The notes: a model not told the origin generated them from the sequence alone. Shown: positions 17,241 to 26,295, counted from the first letter of the stretch. The stretch is 64,000 bases of DNA from Neisseria uirgultaei (GCF_962719845.1 NZ_CAUIYF010000009.1:13441-77440), one strand, 5' to 3'. Program-made: numbers and translations.

Positions 17241-18305
17241 ATGGCACTCGTATCCATGCGCCAACTGCTCGACCACGCCGCCGAAAACAGCTACGGTCTG
17301 CCCGCGTTCAACGTCAACAACCTCGAACAAATGCGCGCCATTATGGAAGCCGCCGACCAAGTCAACGCGCCCGTCATCGTACAGGCGAGCGCAGGTGCGC
17401 GCAAATACGCGGGCGCGCCGTTTTTGCGCCACCTGATTCTGGCGGCTGTCGAAGAATTTCCGCACATCCCCGTCGTGATGCACCAAGACCACGGCGCATC
17501 GCCCGACGTGTGCCAACGCTCCATCCAACTGGGCTTCTCCTCCGTGATGATGGACGGCTCGCTGATGGAAGACGGCAAAACCCCTTCTTCTTATGAATAC
17601 AACGTCAACGCCACACGTACCGTGGTTAACTTCTCCCACGCTTGCGGCGTGTCCGTCGAAGGCGAAATCGGCGTATTGGGCAACCTCGAAACCGGCGAAG
17701 CAGGCGAAGAAGACGGTGTAGGCGCAGTGGGCAAACTTTCGCACGATCAAATGCTGACCAGCGTCGAAGATGCCGTACGCTTCGTTAAAGACACCGGCGT
17801 GGATGCGCTCGCCATCGCCGTCGGCACCAGCCACGGCGCATACAAATTCACCCGTCCGCCCACAGGCGACGTATTGCGTATCGACCGCATCAAAGAAATC
17901 CACCAAGCCCTGCCCAATACACACATCGTGATGCACGGCTCCAGCTCCGTTCCGCAAGAATGGCTGAAAGTCATCAACGAATACGGCGGCAATATCGGCG
18001 AAACCTACGGCGTGCCGGTTGAAGAAATCGTCGAAGGCATCAAACACGGCGTGCGCAAAGTCAACATCGATACCGACCTGCGCCTTGCTTCCACCGGCGC
18101 GGTACGCCGCTACCTTGCCGAAAACCCGTCCGACTTCGACCCGCGCAAATACCTGAGCAAAACCATTGAAGCGATGAAACAAATCTGCCTTGACCGTTAC
18201 CTCGCGTTCGGCTGCGAAGGTCAGGCAGGCAAAATCAAACCGGTTTCCTTGGAAAAAATGGCAAACCGTTATGCCAAGGGCGAATTGAACCAAATCGTCA
18301 AATAA
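17241..18305 (+). CDS. fba: Class II fructose-1,6-bisphosphate aldolase
   Basis: Zinc-dependent aldolase of glycolysis and gluconeogenesis, also reported on the neisserial surface where it aids adhesion. 354 residues with zinc ligands in MHQDHGASPD and the GTSHGAYKF and MHGSSSVPQEW regions, and VNIDTDLRLA near the C-terminus. RBS AAGGAGA. In meningococcus the downstream fHbp can be cotranscribed from this gene. Confidence 0.97.
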   Translation: MALVSMRQLLDHAAENSYGLPAFNVNNLEQMRAIMEAADQVNAPVIVQASAGARKYAGAPFLRHLILAAVEEFPHIPVVMHQDHGASPDVCQRSIQLGFSSVMMDGSLMEDGKTPSSYEYNVNATRTVVNFSHACGVSVEGEIGVLGNLETGEAGEEDGVGAVGKLSHDQMLTSVEDAVRFVKDTGVDALAIAVGTSHGAYKFTRPPTGDVLRIDRIKEIHQALPNTHIVMHGSSSVPQEWLKVINEYGGNIGETYGVPVEEIVEGIKHGVRKVNIDTDLRLASTGAVRRYLAENPSDFDPRKYLSKTIEAMKQICLDRYLAFGCEGQAGKIKPVSLEKMANRYAKGELNQIVK

Positions 18306-18323
18306 CAGGTTGCCTGTAAACAA

Positions 18324-18360
18324 AATGCCGTCTGAACCGTTGTTCGGACGGTATTTGATT
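18324..18360 (+). terminator. Imperfect DUS terminator between fba and fHbp
   Basis: GCCGTCTGAA is followed by TTCGGACGGT, a mismatched copy, and T runs. The weaker stem could let some fba transcripts run into fHbp. Confidence 0.6.
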
Positions 18361-18461
18361 TTTGCTTCTTTGACCTGCCTCATTGATGCAGTATGCAAAA
18401 AAGATACCGCAACCAAAACGTTTATATATTATCTATTCTGTGTATGACTGGGAGCAAACCT

Positions 18462-19301
18462 GTGAACCGAACTGCCTTCTGCTGCCTTTCCCTGACCGCC
18501 GCCCTGATTCTGACCGCCTGCAGCAGCGGAGGCGGCGGAAGCGGAGGTGTCGCCGCCGACATCGGCACGGGGCTTGCCGATGCACTAACTGCGCCGCTCG
18601 ACCATAAAGACAAAGGTTTGAAATCCCTGACATTGGAAGACTCTATTCCCCAAAACGGAACACTAACCCTGTCGGCACAAGGTGCGGAAAAAACTTTCAA
18701 AGCCGGCGACAAAGACAACAGCCTCAACACGGGCAAACTGAAGAACGACAAAATCAGCCGCTTCGACTTTGTGCAAAAAATCGAAGTGGACGGACAAACC
18801 ATCACGCTGGCAAGCGGCGAATTTCAAATATACAAACAGGACCACTCCGCCGTCGTTGCCCTACAGATTGAAAAAATCAACAACCCCGACAAAATCGACA
18901 GCCTGATAAACCAACGCTCCTTCCTTGTCAGCGGTTTGGGCGGAGAACATACCGCCTTCAACCAACTGCCCGGCGGCAAAGCCGAGTATCACGGCAAAGC
19001 ATTCAGCTCCGACGACCCGAATGGCAGGCTGCACTACTCCATTGATTTTACCAAAAAACAGGGTTACGGCAGAATCGAACACCTGAAAACGCCCGAGCAG
19101 AATGTCGAGCTTGCCGCCGCCGAACTCAAAGCAGATGAAAAATCACACGCCGTCATTTTGGGCGACACGCGCTACGGCAGCGAAGAAAAAGGCACTTACC
19201 ACCTCGCCCTTTTCGGCGACCGCGCCCAAGAAATCGCCGGCTCGGCAACCGTGAAGATAGGGGAAAAGGTTCACGAAATCGGCATCGCCGGCAAACAGTA
19301 G
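18462..19301 (+). CDS. fhbp: Factor H binding protein, variant-3-like (subfamily A) lipoprotein
   Basis: Surface lipoprotein that recruits human complement factor H; a vaccine antigen. The GTG start at 18462 follows GGAG at 18451-18454. The signal peptide ends LTAC with Cys20, then a Ser/Gly spacer SSGGGGSGG. The body has LTLEDSIPQNGTLTLSAQ, an FKAGDKDNS insertion and a C-terminus with SSDDPNGRLHYSIDF and ILGDTRYGSEEKG, as I recall for variant 3. In-frame starts upstream at 18444 (ATG) or earlier would add residues. The lipobox is intact, whereas the gonococcal homologue is described as lacking an export signal. Known regulation: bicistronic with fba plus an FNR-dependent promoter. Confidence 0.95.
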   Translation: MNRTAFCCLSLTAALILTACSSGGGGSGGVAADIGTGLADALTAPLDHKDKGLKSLTLEDSIPQNGTLTLSAQGAEKTFKAGDKDNSLNTGKLKNDKISRFDFVQKIEVDGQTITLASGEFQIYKQDHSAVVALQIEKINNPDKIDSLINQRSFLVSGLGGEHTAFNQLPGGKAEYHGKAFSSDDPNGRLHYSIDFTKKQGYGRIEHLKTPEQNVELAAAELKADEKSHAVILGDTRYGSEEKGTYHLALFGDRAQEIAGSATVKIGEKVHEIGIAGKQ

Positions 19302-19309
19302 CATTTGAA

Positions 19310-19354
19310 AAATGCCGTCCGAACACGATAATTTACCGTTCGGACGGCATTTTT
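19310..19354. terminator. Variant-DUS hairpin terminator after fHbp
   Basis: Inverted pair of GCCGTCCGAA, a one-base DUS variant with both arms changed in step, followed by a T run. The matched change keeps the stem but weakens uptake identity. Confidence 0.8.
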
Positions 19355-19439
19355 GCGCCATACCGCCCTAGGATACGACGGCACGGCAGGCAAGCCGGTT
19401 TCACTATATAATGCCGTCTGAACCAACGAGAACCACACC

Positions 19440-20117
19440 ATGCAAGCCGATTTCAACCGCCCCGTCCTCGCCGTCGATACCGGAACTTCCTATTTGTCGC
19501 TCGCGCTGCGCGCCGACGGCGAAACCCACCTGTTCCATCAAGAGGCCGGCAGCCGCCAATCCGAACTGATCCTGTCGGAAATCCGCACTCTATTCCGAAA
19601 TGCGGGCATTACCGCCGCCGATTTGGGGGCGATTGTTTATGCGAAAGGTCCCGGCGCGTTTACGGGACTGCGTATCGGCATCGGCGTGGCGCAAGGTTTG
19701 GCAACGCCGTTTGATACCCCCTTAATCGGCGTACCCTCGCTCGATGCCGCCGCCTCGCTGCCGCCGCCGCAAAGCTGCATACTCGCCGCTGCGGACGCGC
19801 GTATGGGCGAAGTGTTTTATGCGTGGTTCGACACGCTGAACCGCCGCCGTTTGAGCGATTATCAAGTCGGTAGGGCGGCAGACATTGCCCTCCCCGAGGG
19901 ACACGTCTTTTCAGACGGCATCGGCAATGCGTTCGCGCTGGAAAACCGTCCGCCCTTCGCAGGCAAACCCGATATGCCGACTGCCGCCGACTTTCTCAAT
20001 CTGGCGGCGGAAGGCGGTTTTCCCGCCGTCGCTGCGGCACACGCCGAGCTGCTCTACGTCCGCAACAAAATCGCCCTGACTGCCAAAGAACAGGCGGAAC
20101 GGAGGGCGCGTCCGTGA
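19440..20117 (+). CDS. tsaB: tRNA threonylcarbamoyladenosine biosynthesis protein TsaB
   Basis: 225-residue ASKHA-fold partner of TsaD/TsaE in t6A37 formation. N-terminal VLAVDTGTSYLSLAL, SRQSELILSEI and the KGPGAFTGLRIGIGVAQGLA signature are clear, as is AADARMGEVFYAWF. First gene of a tightly overlapping operon with rimI. A DUS is read as FSDGI. Confidence 0.93.
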   Translation: MQADFNRPVLAVDTGTSYLSLALRADGETHLFHQEAGSRQSELILSEIRTLFRNAGITAADLGAIVYAKGPGAFTGLRIGIGVAQGLATPFDTPLIGVPSLDAAASLPPPQSCILAAADARMGEVFYAWFDTLNRRRLSDYQVGRAADIALPEGHVFSDGIGNAFALENRPPFAGKPDMPTAADFLNLAAEGGFPAVAAAHAELLYVRNKIALTAKEQAERRARP

Positions 20118-20554
20118 ACATCCGCCGCGCCTCACCGTCCGACTGCGCCGCACTCGCCGCGCTCGATGCCGTCTGCAACCCGTCCGCGTGGACGCAACGC
20201 CAATTTGAATCCGCACTCGTTTCGCCGTCCGAACAGGTTTTCTTTGCGGAAAAAGACGGCAGGATTGCCGCCTTTATCGTTTGGCAGAACCTGCCCGATG
20301 AATCTGAACTGCACCTGATTGCCACCGCTTTGGAATACCGCCGCCGGGGTGTCGCGTCCGCCCTGCTCGAATATTGGTTCGCACATATGCCTGAAGGCAC
20401 GCAACGCCTGCTGCTCGAAGTCCGCGCGAGCAACGCAGCCGCACACTCGCTGTACGCGGCACACGGCTTTACCGATGCGGGCAGGCGGAAAAACTATTAC
20501 CGTACAGCCGACGGTAAAACCGAAGATGCCGTCTTAATGGAGAAAATATGTTAA
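20114..20554 (+). CDS. rimI: Ribosomal-protein-alanine N-acetyltransferase RimI
   Basis: 146-residue GNAT acetyltransferase that acetylates the N-terminus of S18. Acetyl-CoA motif A: EYRRRGVASALLEYWF, then LLEVRASNAAAHSLYAAHGFTDAGRRKNYY. GTG start overlaps the tsaB stop by 4 bases. Adjacent tsaB and rimI are common in proteobacteria. Confidence 0.92.
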   Translation: MNIRRASPSDCAALAALDAVCNPSAWTQRQFESALVSPSEQVFFAEKDGRIAAFIVWQNLPDESELHLIATALEYRRRGVASALLEYWFAHMPEGTQRLLLEVRASNAAAHSLYAAHGFTDAGRRKNYYRTADGKTEDAVLMEKIC

Positions 20555-21285
20555 GCGCGCGCTACCTCCACCTGCACGAAGCTTTGGGCTTGGGCCCGAT
20601 GTGGCTGAAACAGACCGCCGTCGTCCTGCCGCCCAAAAACACACCCGCAATCCCGACACAGGCACGTCCCCAAACCGTCCGTGCCGCGCCGATTCGCCCT
20701 TCCCAACCCCATAACGTTCAGGCGCGGCTCGAAACGATGAAAGCGTTGGAAACCGCCGCCGTACCTACGCGCAAACCCGCGCCTGAAACCGAAACGCCCC
20801 CGCCCGGCCTTTCAGACGGCATCGCCCCCGTTCCCGCCACTTCGGGCATCACCAAGCTTGCCGTCGTCAGCCTGTGTCCGCCGATCGAGGATGCGGTTTA
20901 CGGGCAACTGTTCCACGGCAAAGCGGGTGTTCTGCTCGACAACATACTCAAAGCCGTAGGACTGGATGCCGCTTATGTACACAAGACCAGCTGGGTGAAA
21001 ACCGCCGCCGTCGGCAACCCGATGCCGTCTGAACAGGCCGTCGCGAATGCGCTGGGTCAAATCGCCCGCGAACTCGACGGCTGCCGCGCCCCGGCTGTCC
21101 TTTTCCTCGGGCAGGCTTTTGTCCAGCCTGAACGGCAAACGATGATTGAAACTTTGTGCGGCAGCCGTCCCTTCTTCATCATCGACCATCCCGCCCAGCT
21201 GTTGCGCCAACCCGAACTCAAAGCCCGAAACTGGCAGGTGTTGAAACAGTTGAAACGCGCCTTGCGGCAAGGCGGCGGCAGTTGA
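20548..21285 (+). CDS. Degenerate uracil-DNA-glycosylase-like protein
   Basis: 245 residues: a low-complexity Pro/Thr-rich N-half (about 25-100) and a C-half resembling family 4 uracil-DNA glycosylases. CPPIEDAVYGQLFHGKAGVLLDNIL aligns with the GEAPG-x-E-D-...-F-GRAG-LLD region, and DHPAQLLRQPELKARNW with the HPSYLL helix. The Gly-Glu-x-Pro-Gly motif, the iron-sulfur cysteines and the HPS motif are not conserved, so glycosylase activity is doubtful. It overlaps rimI by 7 bases, an operon position often held by such genes next to rimI. I infer a nucleic-acid-binding role only. Confidence 0.65.
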   Translation: MLSARYLHLHEALGLGPMWLKQTAVVLPPKNTPAIPTQARPQTVRAAPIRPSQPHNVQARLETMKALETAAVPTRKPAPETETPPPGLSDGIAPVPATSGITKLAVVSLCPPIEDAVYGQLFHGKAGVLLDNILKAVGLDAAYVHKTSWVKTAAVGNPMPSEQAVANALGQIARELDGCRAPAVLFLGQAFVQPERQTMIETLCGSRPFFIIDHPAQLLRQPELKARNWQVLKQLKRALRQGGGS

Positions 21286-21346
21286 AGCGCGCCGCACGGG
21301 GCGGTAGAATCACCACTGCATCGCAATACCTGACAGAAAGCACAAA

Positions 21347-21988
21347 ATGACCGATTTCCGCCAAGATTTCCTTAAATTCTCCCTCGCCCAAAACGTCTTA
21401 AAATTCGGCGAATTTACCACCAAGGCAGGACGGCAGTCGCCTTACTTCTTCAATGCCGGCCTCTTCAACGACGGCGCGTCCACGCTGCAACTGGCAAAAT
21501 TCTATGCACAATCCATCATTGAAAGCGGCATCCGATTCGATATGCTGTTCGGCCCCGCCTACAAAGGCATTATTTTGGCGGCGGCAACCGCGATGATGCT
21601 GGCGGAAAAAGGCGTGAACGTCCCGTTTGCCTACAACCGCAAAGAAGCCAAAGACCACGGCGAAGGCGGCGTGTTGGTCGGCGCGCCGCTTAAAGGCCGC
21701 GTGCTGATTATCGACGACGTGATTTCCGCCGGCACATCCGTACGCGAATCAATCAAACTGATTGAAGCGGAGGGCGCAACCCCCGCCGGTGTCGCCATCG
21801 CGCTCGACCGTATGGAAAAAGGTACGGGTGAATTGAGCGCGGTTCAGGAAGTGGAAAAACAATACGGCCTGCCCGTCGCCCCCATCGCCAGCCTGAACGA
21901 TTTGTTTATCCTGTTGCAAAACAACCCCGAATTCGGACAGTTCCTCGAACCCGTCCGAGCCTACCGTCGGCAGTACGGCGTAGAATAA
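21347..21988 (+). CDS. pyrE: Orotate phosphoribosyltransferase
   Basis: 213-residue enzyme making OMP from orotate and PRPP in pyrimidine synthesis. KFGEFTTKAGRQSPYFFN at the N-terminus, FAYNRKEAKDHGEGG and the PRPP-binding VLIIDDVISAGTSVRESI are present. Start has AAAGCAC upstream; no regulatory hairpin is obvious. Confidence 0.96.
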   Translation: MTDFRQDFLKFSLAQNVLKFGEFTTKAGRQSPYFFNAGLFNDGASTLQLAKFYAQSIIESGIRFDMLFGPAYKGIILAAATAMMLAEKGVNVPFAYNRKEAKDHGEGGVLVGAPLKGRVLIIDDVISAGTSVRESIKLIEAEGATPAGVAIALDRMEKGTGELSAVQEVEKQYGLPVAPIASLNDLFILLQNNPEFGQFLEPVRAYRRQYGVE

Positions 21989-22061
21989 AAACAAAGCATA
22001 TGCCGTCCGAACCGCCTTACGCCTCAGACGGCATCAAACCTGACACACACGAGGAAATACC

Positions 22062-22493
22062 ATGCCCGCCTGTTTCTGTCCGCACTGCAAAACCCGCCTT
22101 TGGGTCAAAGAAACCCAGCTCAATGTCGCCCAAGGCTTCGTCGTCTGCCAAAAATGCGAAGGGCTGTTTAAAGCCAAAGACCATCTGGCAAGCACGAAAG
22201 AACCCATATTCAACGATTTGCCCGAAGCTGTTTCGGATGTCAAACTCGTCCACCGCATCGGCACGCACGCCATCGGCAAAAAACAGATTTCCCGCGACGA
22301 AATCGCCGGCATCCTCAACGGCGGCACAACCCCGCCCGATATTCCGCCCGCAACCACCGCCGCGCCTGCTGCGACACCCGCGCCCGTACAGACTGCCGCC
22401 CCCGCACGTCAGGAAGGGTTCAACTGGACTATTGCAACCCTGTTCGCACTTATCGTCCTCATTATGCAGCTTTCCTACCTCTTCATCCTATGA
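22062..22493 (+). CDS. Zinc-ribbon single-pass membrane protein (MJ0042-type)
   Basis: 143 residues. The N-terminal 40 residues form a zinc ribbon with CPHC and CQKC pairs. A Pro/Ala/Thr-rich linker follows, and the protein ends with one membrane helix (TIATLFALIVLIMQLSYLFIL). This resembles zinc-ribbon-plus-TM proteins of beta-proteobacteria of unknown function. It overlaps argA by 4 bases (ATGA). Confidence 0.75.
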   Translation: MPACFCPHCKTRLWVKETQLNVAQGFVVCQKCEGLFKAKDHLASTKEPIFNDLPEAVSDVKLVHRIGTHAIGKKQISRDEIAGILNGGTTPPDIPPATTAAPAATPAPVQTAAPARQEGFNWTIATLFALIVLIMQLSYLFIL

Positions 22494-23800
22494 ACGCGCC
22501 CGACAGCTTTGTCGCCCACTTCCGCGAAGCCGCCCCCTACATCCGCCAAATGCGCGGCACGACACTGGTCGCCGGCATAGACGGCCGCCTGCTCGAAGGC
22601 GATACCTTAAACAAGCTCGCCGCCGACATCGGGCTGTTGTCGCAACTGGGCATCCGCCTCGTCCTCATCCACGGCGCACGCCACTTCCTCGACCGCCTCG
22701 CCGCCGCGCAAGGCCGCACGCCGCATTATTGCCGGGGTTTGCGCGTTACCGACGAAACCTCGCTCGGACAGGCGCAGCAGTTTGCCGGCACCGTCCGCAG
22801 CCGTTTTGAAGCCGCATTGTGCGGCAGCGTTTCCGGGTTTGCGCGCGCGCCTTCCGTCCCGCTCGTATCGGGCAACTTCCTGACCGCCCGTCCGATAGGT
22901 GTGATTGACGGAACCGATATGGAATACGCGGGCGTTATCCGCAAAACCGACACCGCCGCCCTCCGTTTCCAACTCGACGCGGGCAATATCGTCTGGCTGC
23001 CTCCGCTCGGGCATTCCTACAGCGGCAAAACCTTCAATCTCGATATGGTGCAGGCCGCCGCTTCCGTCGCTGTCTCGCTTCAGGCCGAAAAACTCGTTTA
23101 CCTGACCCTTTCAGACGGCATTTCCCGCCCCGACGGCACGCTCGCCGAAACCCTCTCGGCACAGGAGGCGCAATCGCTGGCAGAACACGCCGGCAGCGAA
23201 ACGCAACGGCTGATTTCGTCCGCCGTTGCCGCGCTCGAAGGCGGCGTGCACCGCGTCCAAATCCTCAACGGGGCCGCCGACGGCAGCCTGCTGCAAGAAC
23301 TCTTCACCCGCAACGGCATCGGCACATCCATTGCCAAAGAAGCCTTCGTCTCCATCCGTCAGGCGCACAGCGGCGACATTCCGCACATCGCCGCCCTCAT
23401 CCGCCCGCTGGAAGAACAGGGCATCCTGCTGCACCGCAGCCGCGAATACCTCGAAAACCACATTTCCGAATTTTCCATCCTCAAACACGACGGCAACCTG
23501 TACGGTTGCGCCGCCCTGAAAACCTTTGCCGAAGCCGATTGCGGCGAAATCGCCTGCCTTGCCGTCTCGCCGCAGGCACAGGACGGCGGCTACGGCGAAC
23601 GCCTGCTTGCCCACATCATCGATAAGGCGCGCAGTATGGGCATAAGCAGGCTGTTCGCCCTCTCCACAAATACCGGCGAATGGTTTGCCGAACGCGGCTT
23701 TCAGACGGCATCGGAAGACGAGTTGCCCGAAACGCGGCGCAAAGACTACCGCAACAACGGACGGAACTCGCATATTCTGGTGCGTCGCCTGCACCGCTGA
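22490..23800 (+). CDS. argA: N-acetylglutamate synthase ArgA
   Basis: 436-residue bifunctional-architecture enzyme for the first step of arginine synthesis. The amino-acid-kinase domain (about 1-285) has LVLIHGARHFLDRL and SLQAEKLVYLT and likely binds arginine for feedback. The GNAT domain (about 290-436) has EIACLAVSPQAQDGGYGERLL and WFAERGFQ. The classical type matches crystallised neisserial NAGS. It is translationally coupled to the zinc-ribbon gene. DUS is encoded as LSDGIS. Confidence 0.95.
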   Translation: MNAPDSFVAHFREAAPYIRQMRGTTLVAGIDGRLLEGDTLNKLAADIGLLSQLGIRLVLIHGARHFLDRLAAAQGRTPHYCRGLRVTDETSLGQAQQFAGTVRSRFEAALCGSVSGFARAPSVPLVSGNFLTARPIGVIDGTDMEYAGVIRKTDTAALRFQLDAGNIVWLPPLGHSYSGKTFNLDMVQAAASVAVSLQAEKLVYLTLSDGISRPDGTLAETLSAQEAQSLAEHAGSETQRLISSAVAALEGGVHRVQILNGAADGSLLQELFTRNGIGTSIAKEAFVSIRQAHSGDIPHIAALIRPLEEQGILLHRSREYLENHISEFSILKHDGNLYGCAALKTFAEADCGEIACLAVSPQAQDGGYGERLLAHIIDKARSMGISRLFALSTNTGEWFAERGFQTASEDELPETRRKDYRNNGRNSHILVRRLHR

Positions 23801-23823
23801 CCGCAACGGAAAGCCGCCGCAGA

Positions 23824-23856
23824 AATGCCGTCCGAACCCCGTTTCAGACGGCATTT
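23824..23856 (+). terminator. DUS-type hairpin after argA
   Basis: GCCGTCCGAA pairs imperfectly with TTCAGACGGC and a short T run follows. Confidence 0.6.
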
Positions 23857-23895
23857 CCCCGATGACAAAGACCTGCCCGACCCTCAAGGACTCCG

Positions 23896-25914
23896 ATGAA
23901 ATCCTACCCCGACCCCTACCGCCATTTTGAAAACCTCGATTCCGCCGAAACGCAAAACTTCGCTGCTGAAGCGAATGCCGAAACGCGTGCGCGTTTTTTG
24001 GAAAACGACAAAGCGCGCGCGCTTTCAGACGGCATTTTGAATCAAATGCAGGACACGCGGCAGATTCCGTTTTGTCAGGAACACCGCGCGCGGATGTACC
24101 ATTTCCATCAGGACGCGGAATATCCGAAGGGCGTGTACCGCGTGTGTACGGCGGCGACCTACCGTTCGGGTTATCCCGAGTGGAAAATCCTGTTTTCGGT
24201 GGCGGATTTTGACGAGTTGCTCGGCGACGATGTGTATTTGGGCGGGGTGTCGCACTTGGTGGAGCAGCCCAACCGCGCGTTGTTGACCTTGAGCAAATCA
24301 GGCGGCGATACGGCGTACACGCTGGAAGTGGATTTGGAAGCAGGGGAATTGGTAGAAGGCGGTTTTCATTTTCCGGCAGGTAAAAACCATGTGTCGTGGC
24401 GCGATGAAAACAGCGTGTGGGTGTGTCCGGCTTGGGACGAACGCCAGTTGACCAAATCTGGCTATCCACGCGAAGTGTGGCTGGTGGAGCGCGGCAAAAG
24501 TTTCGAGGAAAGCCTGCCGGTGTATCAAATCGATAAAGGCGCGATGATGGTAAACGCGTGGCGTTACCTTGATCCGCAGGGTTCTCCGATTGATTTGATT
24601 GAAGCGTCGGACGGTTTTTACACCAAAACTTATTTGCAGGTGTCGGCCGAAGGCGAGGCGAAACCGTTGAACCTGCCTAATGATTGCGACGTGGTCGGCT
24701 ATCTGGCCGGACATCTTTTGCTGACGCTGCGCAAGGACTGGAACCGCGCGAACCAAAGCTATCCGAGCGGCGCGCTGGTGGCGGTGAAGCTGAATCGGGG
24801 CGAACTCGGGGCGGCGCAACTTTTGTTTGCGCCCGATGAAACGCAGGCATTGGAAAGCGTGGAAACGACCAAGCGTTTTGTGGTGGCGAGCCTGCTGGAA
24901 AACGTACAAGGCCGTCTGAAAGCGTGGCGCTTTACCGATGGTAAATGGCAGGAAGTCGAGTTGCCGCGCCTGCCTTCGGGTGCGTTGGAAATGACCGACC
25001 AGCCGTGGGGCGGAGACGTAGTTTACCTTGCCGCCAGCGATTTCACTACGCCGCTGACGCTGTTTGCGCTGGATTTGAACGTGATGGAACTGACCGTCAT
25101 GCGCCGTCAGCCACAGCAGTTTGATTCAGACGGCATCAACGTGCAGCAGTTTTGGACGACTTCGGCCGACGGCGAGCGCATTCCTTATTTCCACGTCGGC
25201 AAAAATGCCGCTCCCGACACGCCGACTTTGGTTTATGCCTACGGCGGTTTCGGCATTCCCGAATTGCCGCATTATCTGGGTAGCGTCGGCAAATATTGGT
25301 TGGAAGAGGGTAACGCCTTTGTGTTGGCGAACATACGCGGCGGCGGCGAATTCGGCCCGCGCTGGCATCAGGCGGCGCAAGGCGTGAGCAAACACAAAAG
25401 CGTCGATGATTTACTGGCCGTCGTGCGCGATTTGTCCGAACGCGGCATGAGTTCGCCCGAACACATCGGTTTGCAGGGCGGCAGCAACGGCGGCCTGATT
25501 ACCGCCGCCGCCTTCGTGCACGAACCGCAAAGCATAGGCGCACTGGTGTGCGAAGTACCGCTGACCGACATGATCCGTTATCCGCTGCTGTCCGCCGGTT
25601 CAAGCTGGACGGACGAATACGGCAATCCGCAAAAATACGAAGTCTGCAAACGCTGGCTGGGCGAATTGTCGCCGTATCACAATCTTTCAGACGGCATCAA
25701 TTATCCGCCTGTACTCATCACCACCAGCCTCAGCGACGACCGCGTCCATCCCGCCCACGCGCTCAAGTTCTACGCCAAACTGCGCGAAACCTCCGCGCAA
25801 TCGTGGCTCTACTCGCCTGACGGCGGCGGCCATACCGGCAACGGCACGCAACGCGAATCCGCCGACGAAATGGCGTGCGTCTTATTGTTCCTCAAAGAAT
25901 TTTTGGCATCATAA
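23896..25914 (+). CDS. Prolyl oligopeptidase (S9A family)
   Basis: 672-residue serine peptidase predicted to be cytoplasmic, as no signal peptide is seen. The N-terminal beta-propeller (about 70-400) precedes an alpha/beta hydrolase domain with the nucleophile in GLQGGSNGGLITAA, catalytic Asp in SLSDDRVHP and His in GGGHTGNGT. NIRGGGEFGPRWHQAA is the S9 signature. Three DUS are read as SDGI, plus one AG-type DUS (AGGCCGTCTGAA) near 24909. Base composition is more G/T-rich than argA next to it. Confidence 0.9.
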   Translation: MKSYPDPYRHFENLDSAETQNFAAEANAETRARFLENDKARALSDGILNQMQDTRQIPFCQEHRARMYHFHQDAEYPKGVYRVCTAATYRSGYPEWKILFSVADFDELLGDDVYLGGVSHLVEQPNRALLTLSKSGGDTAYTLEVDLEAGELVEGGFHFPAGKNHVSWRDENSVWVCPAWDERQLTKSGYPREVWLVERGKSFEESLPVYQIDKGAMMVNAWRYLDPQGSPIDLIEASDGFYTKTYLQVSAEGEAKPLNLPNDCDVVGYLAGHLLLTLRKDWNRANQSYPSGALVAVKLNRGELGAAQLLFAPDETQALESVETTKRFVVASLLENVQGRLKAWRFTDGKWQEVELPRLPSGALEMTDQPWGGDVVYLAASDFTTPLTLFALDLNVMELTVMRRQPQQFDSDGINVQQFWTTSADGERIPYFHVGKNAAPDTPTLVYAYGGFGIPELPHYLGSVGKYWLEEGNAFVLANIRGGGEFGPRWHQAAQGVSKHKSVDDLLAVVRDLSERGMSSPEHIGLQGGSNGGLITAAAFVHEPQSIGALVCEVPLTDMIRYPLLSAGSSWTDEYGNPQKYEVCKRWLGELSPYHNLSDGINYPPVLITTSLSDDRVHPAHALKFYAKLRETSAQSWLYSPDGGGHTGNGTQRESADEMACVLLFLKEFLAS

Positions 25915-25917
25915 ATC

Positions 25918-25959
25918 AAGACGGCATTCCGTACCGTATCCGATAAGGAATGCCGTCTG
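25918..25959. terminator. Inverted DUS repeat between convergent genes
   Basis: AGACGGCATTCC and GGAATGCCGTCT flank a 17-base loop between the oligopeptidase and rhodanese genes. The arms are in the outward order. Confidence 0.55.
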
Positions 25960-25968
25960 AAGCCGCCT

Positions 25969-26295
25969 TCAATAACGCGCTATTTCCGCGTCAACCTCAA
26001 CCGCCCATGCATCGATGCCGCCCTGAAGGTTGTACAGGTTTTCAAAACCCGCGTCCGCCAAATACATCGCCGTATGCAGGCTGCGGATACCGTGATGGCA
26101 ATACACCACAAGCGGCACGCCGTCGTCCGGCAGCTCGTTCTGCCGTAGCGGAATCAGATTCATCGGGATATGTACCGCATCGGGCAGCGAACAAATCGCC
26201 GCTTCTTCATCCGTTCGCACGTCCAACAGTCGGAACGCCCGTCCCTCATCCATCCAAATTTTCAGTGCCAACGGCGAGAGTTGCACAATATCCAT
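25969..26295 (-). CDS. Single-domain rhodanese-like sulfurtransferase
   Basis: 108 residues forming one rhodanese domain: FRLLDVRTDEE near the start, AVHIPMNLIP, and the active-site loop VVYCHHGIRS with Cys, ending NLQGGIDAW. Likely a GlpE/PspE-type sulfur carrier. The start at 26295 has RBS AAGGAAA; the frame extends to 26403 through a DUS but without RBS. Confidence 0.88.
   Translation of the reverse strand: MDIVQLSPLALKIWMDEGRAFRLLDVRTDEEAAICSLPDAVHIPMNLIPLRQNELPDDGVPLVVYCHHGIRSLHTAMYLADAGFENLYNLQGGIDAWAVEVDAEIARY

Noticed and set aside
17214..18416. A 400-codon minus-strand frame opposite fba
   Set aside because: Mirror of the strongly biased fba codons; no independent evidence.
23111..24469. 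A 452-codon minus-strand frame across argA and the oligopeptidase start
   Set aside because: Spans two real genes on the opposite strand and contains no domain.
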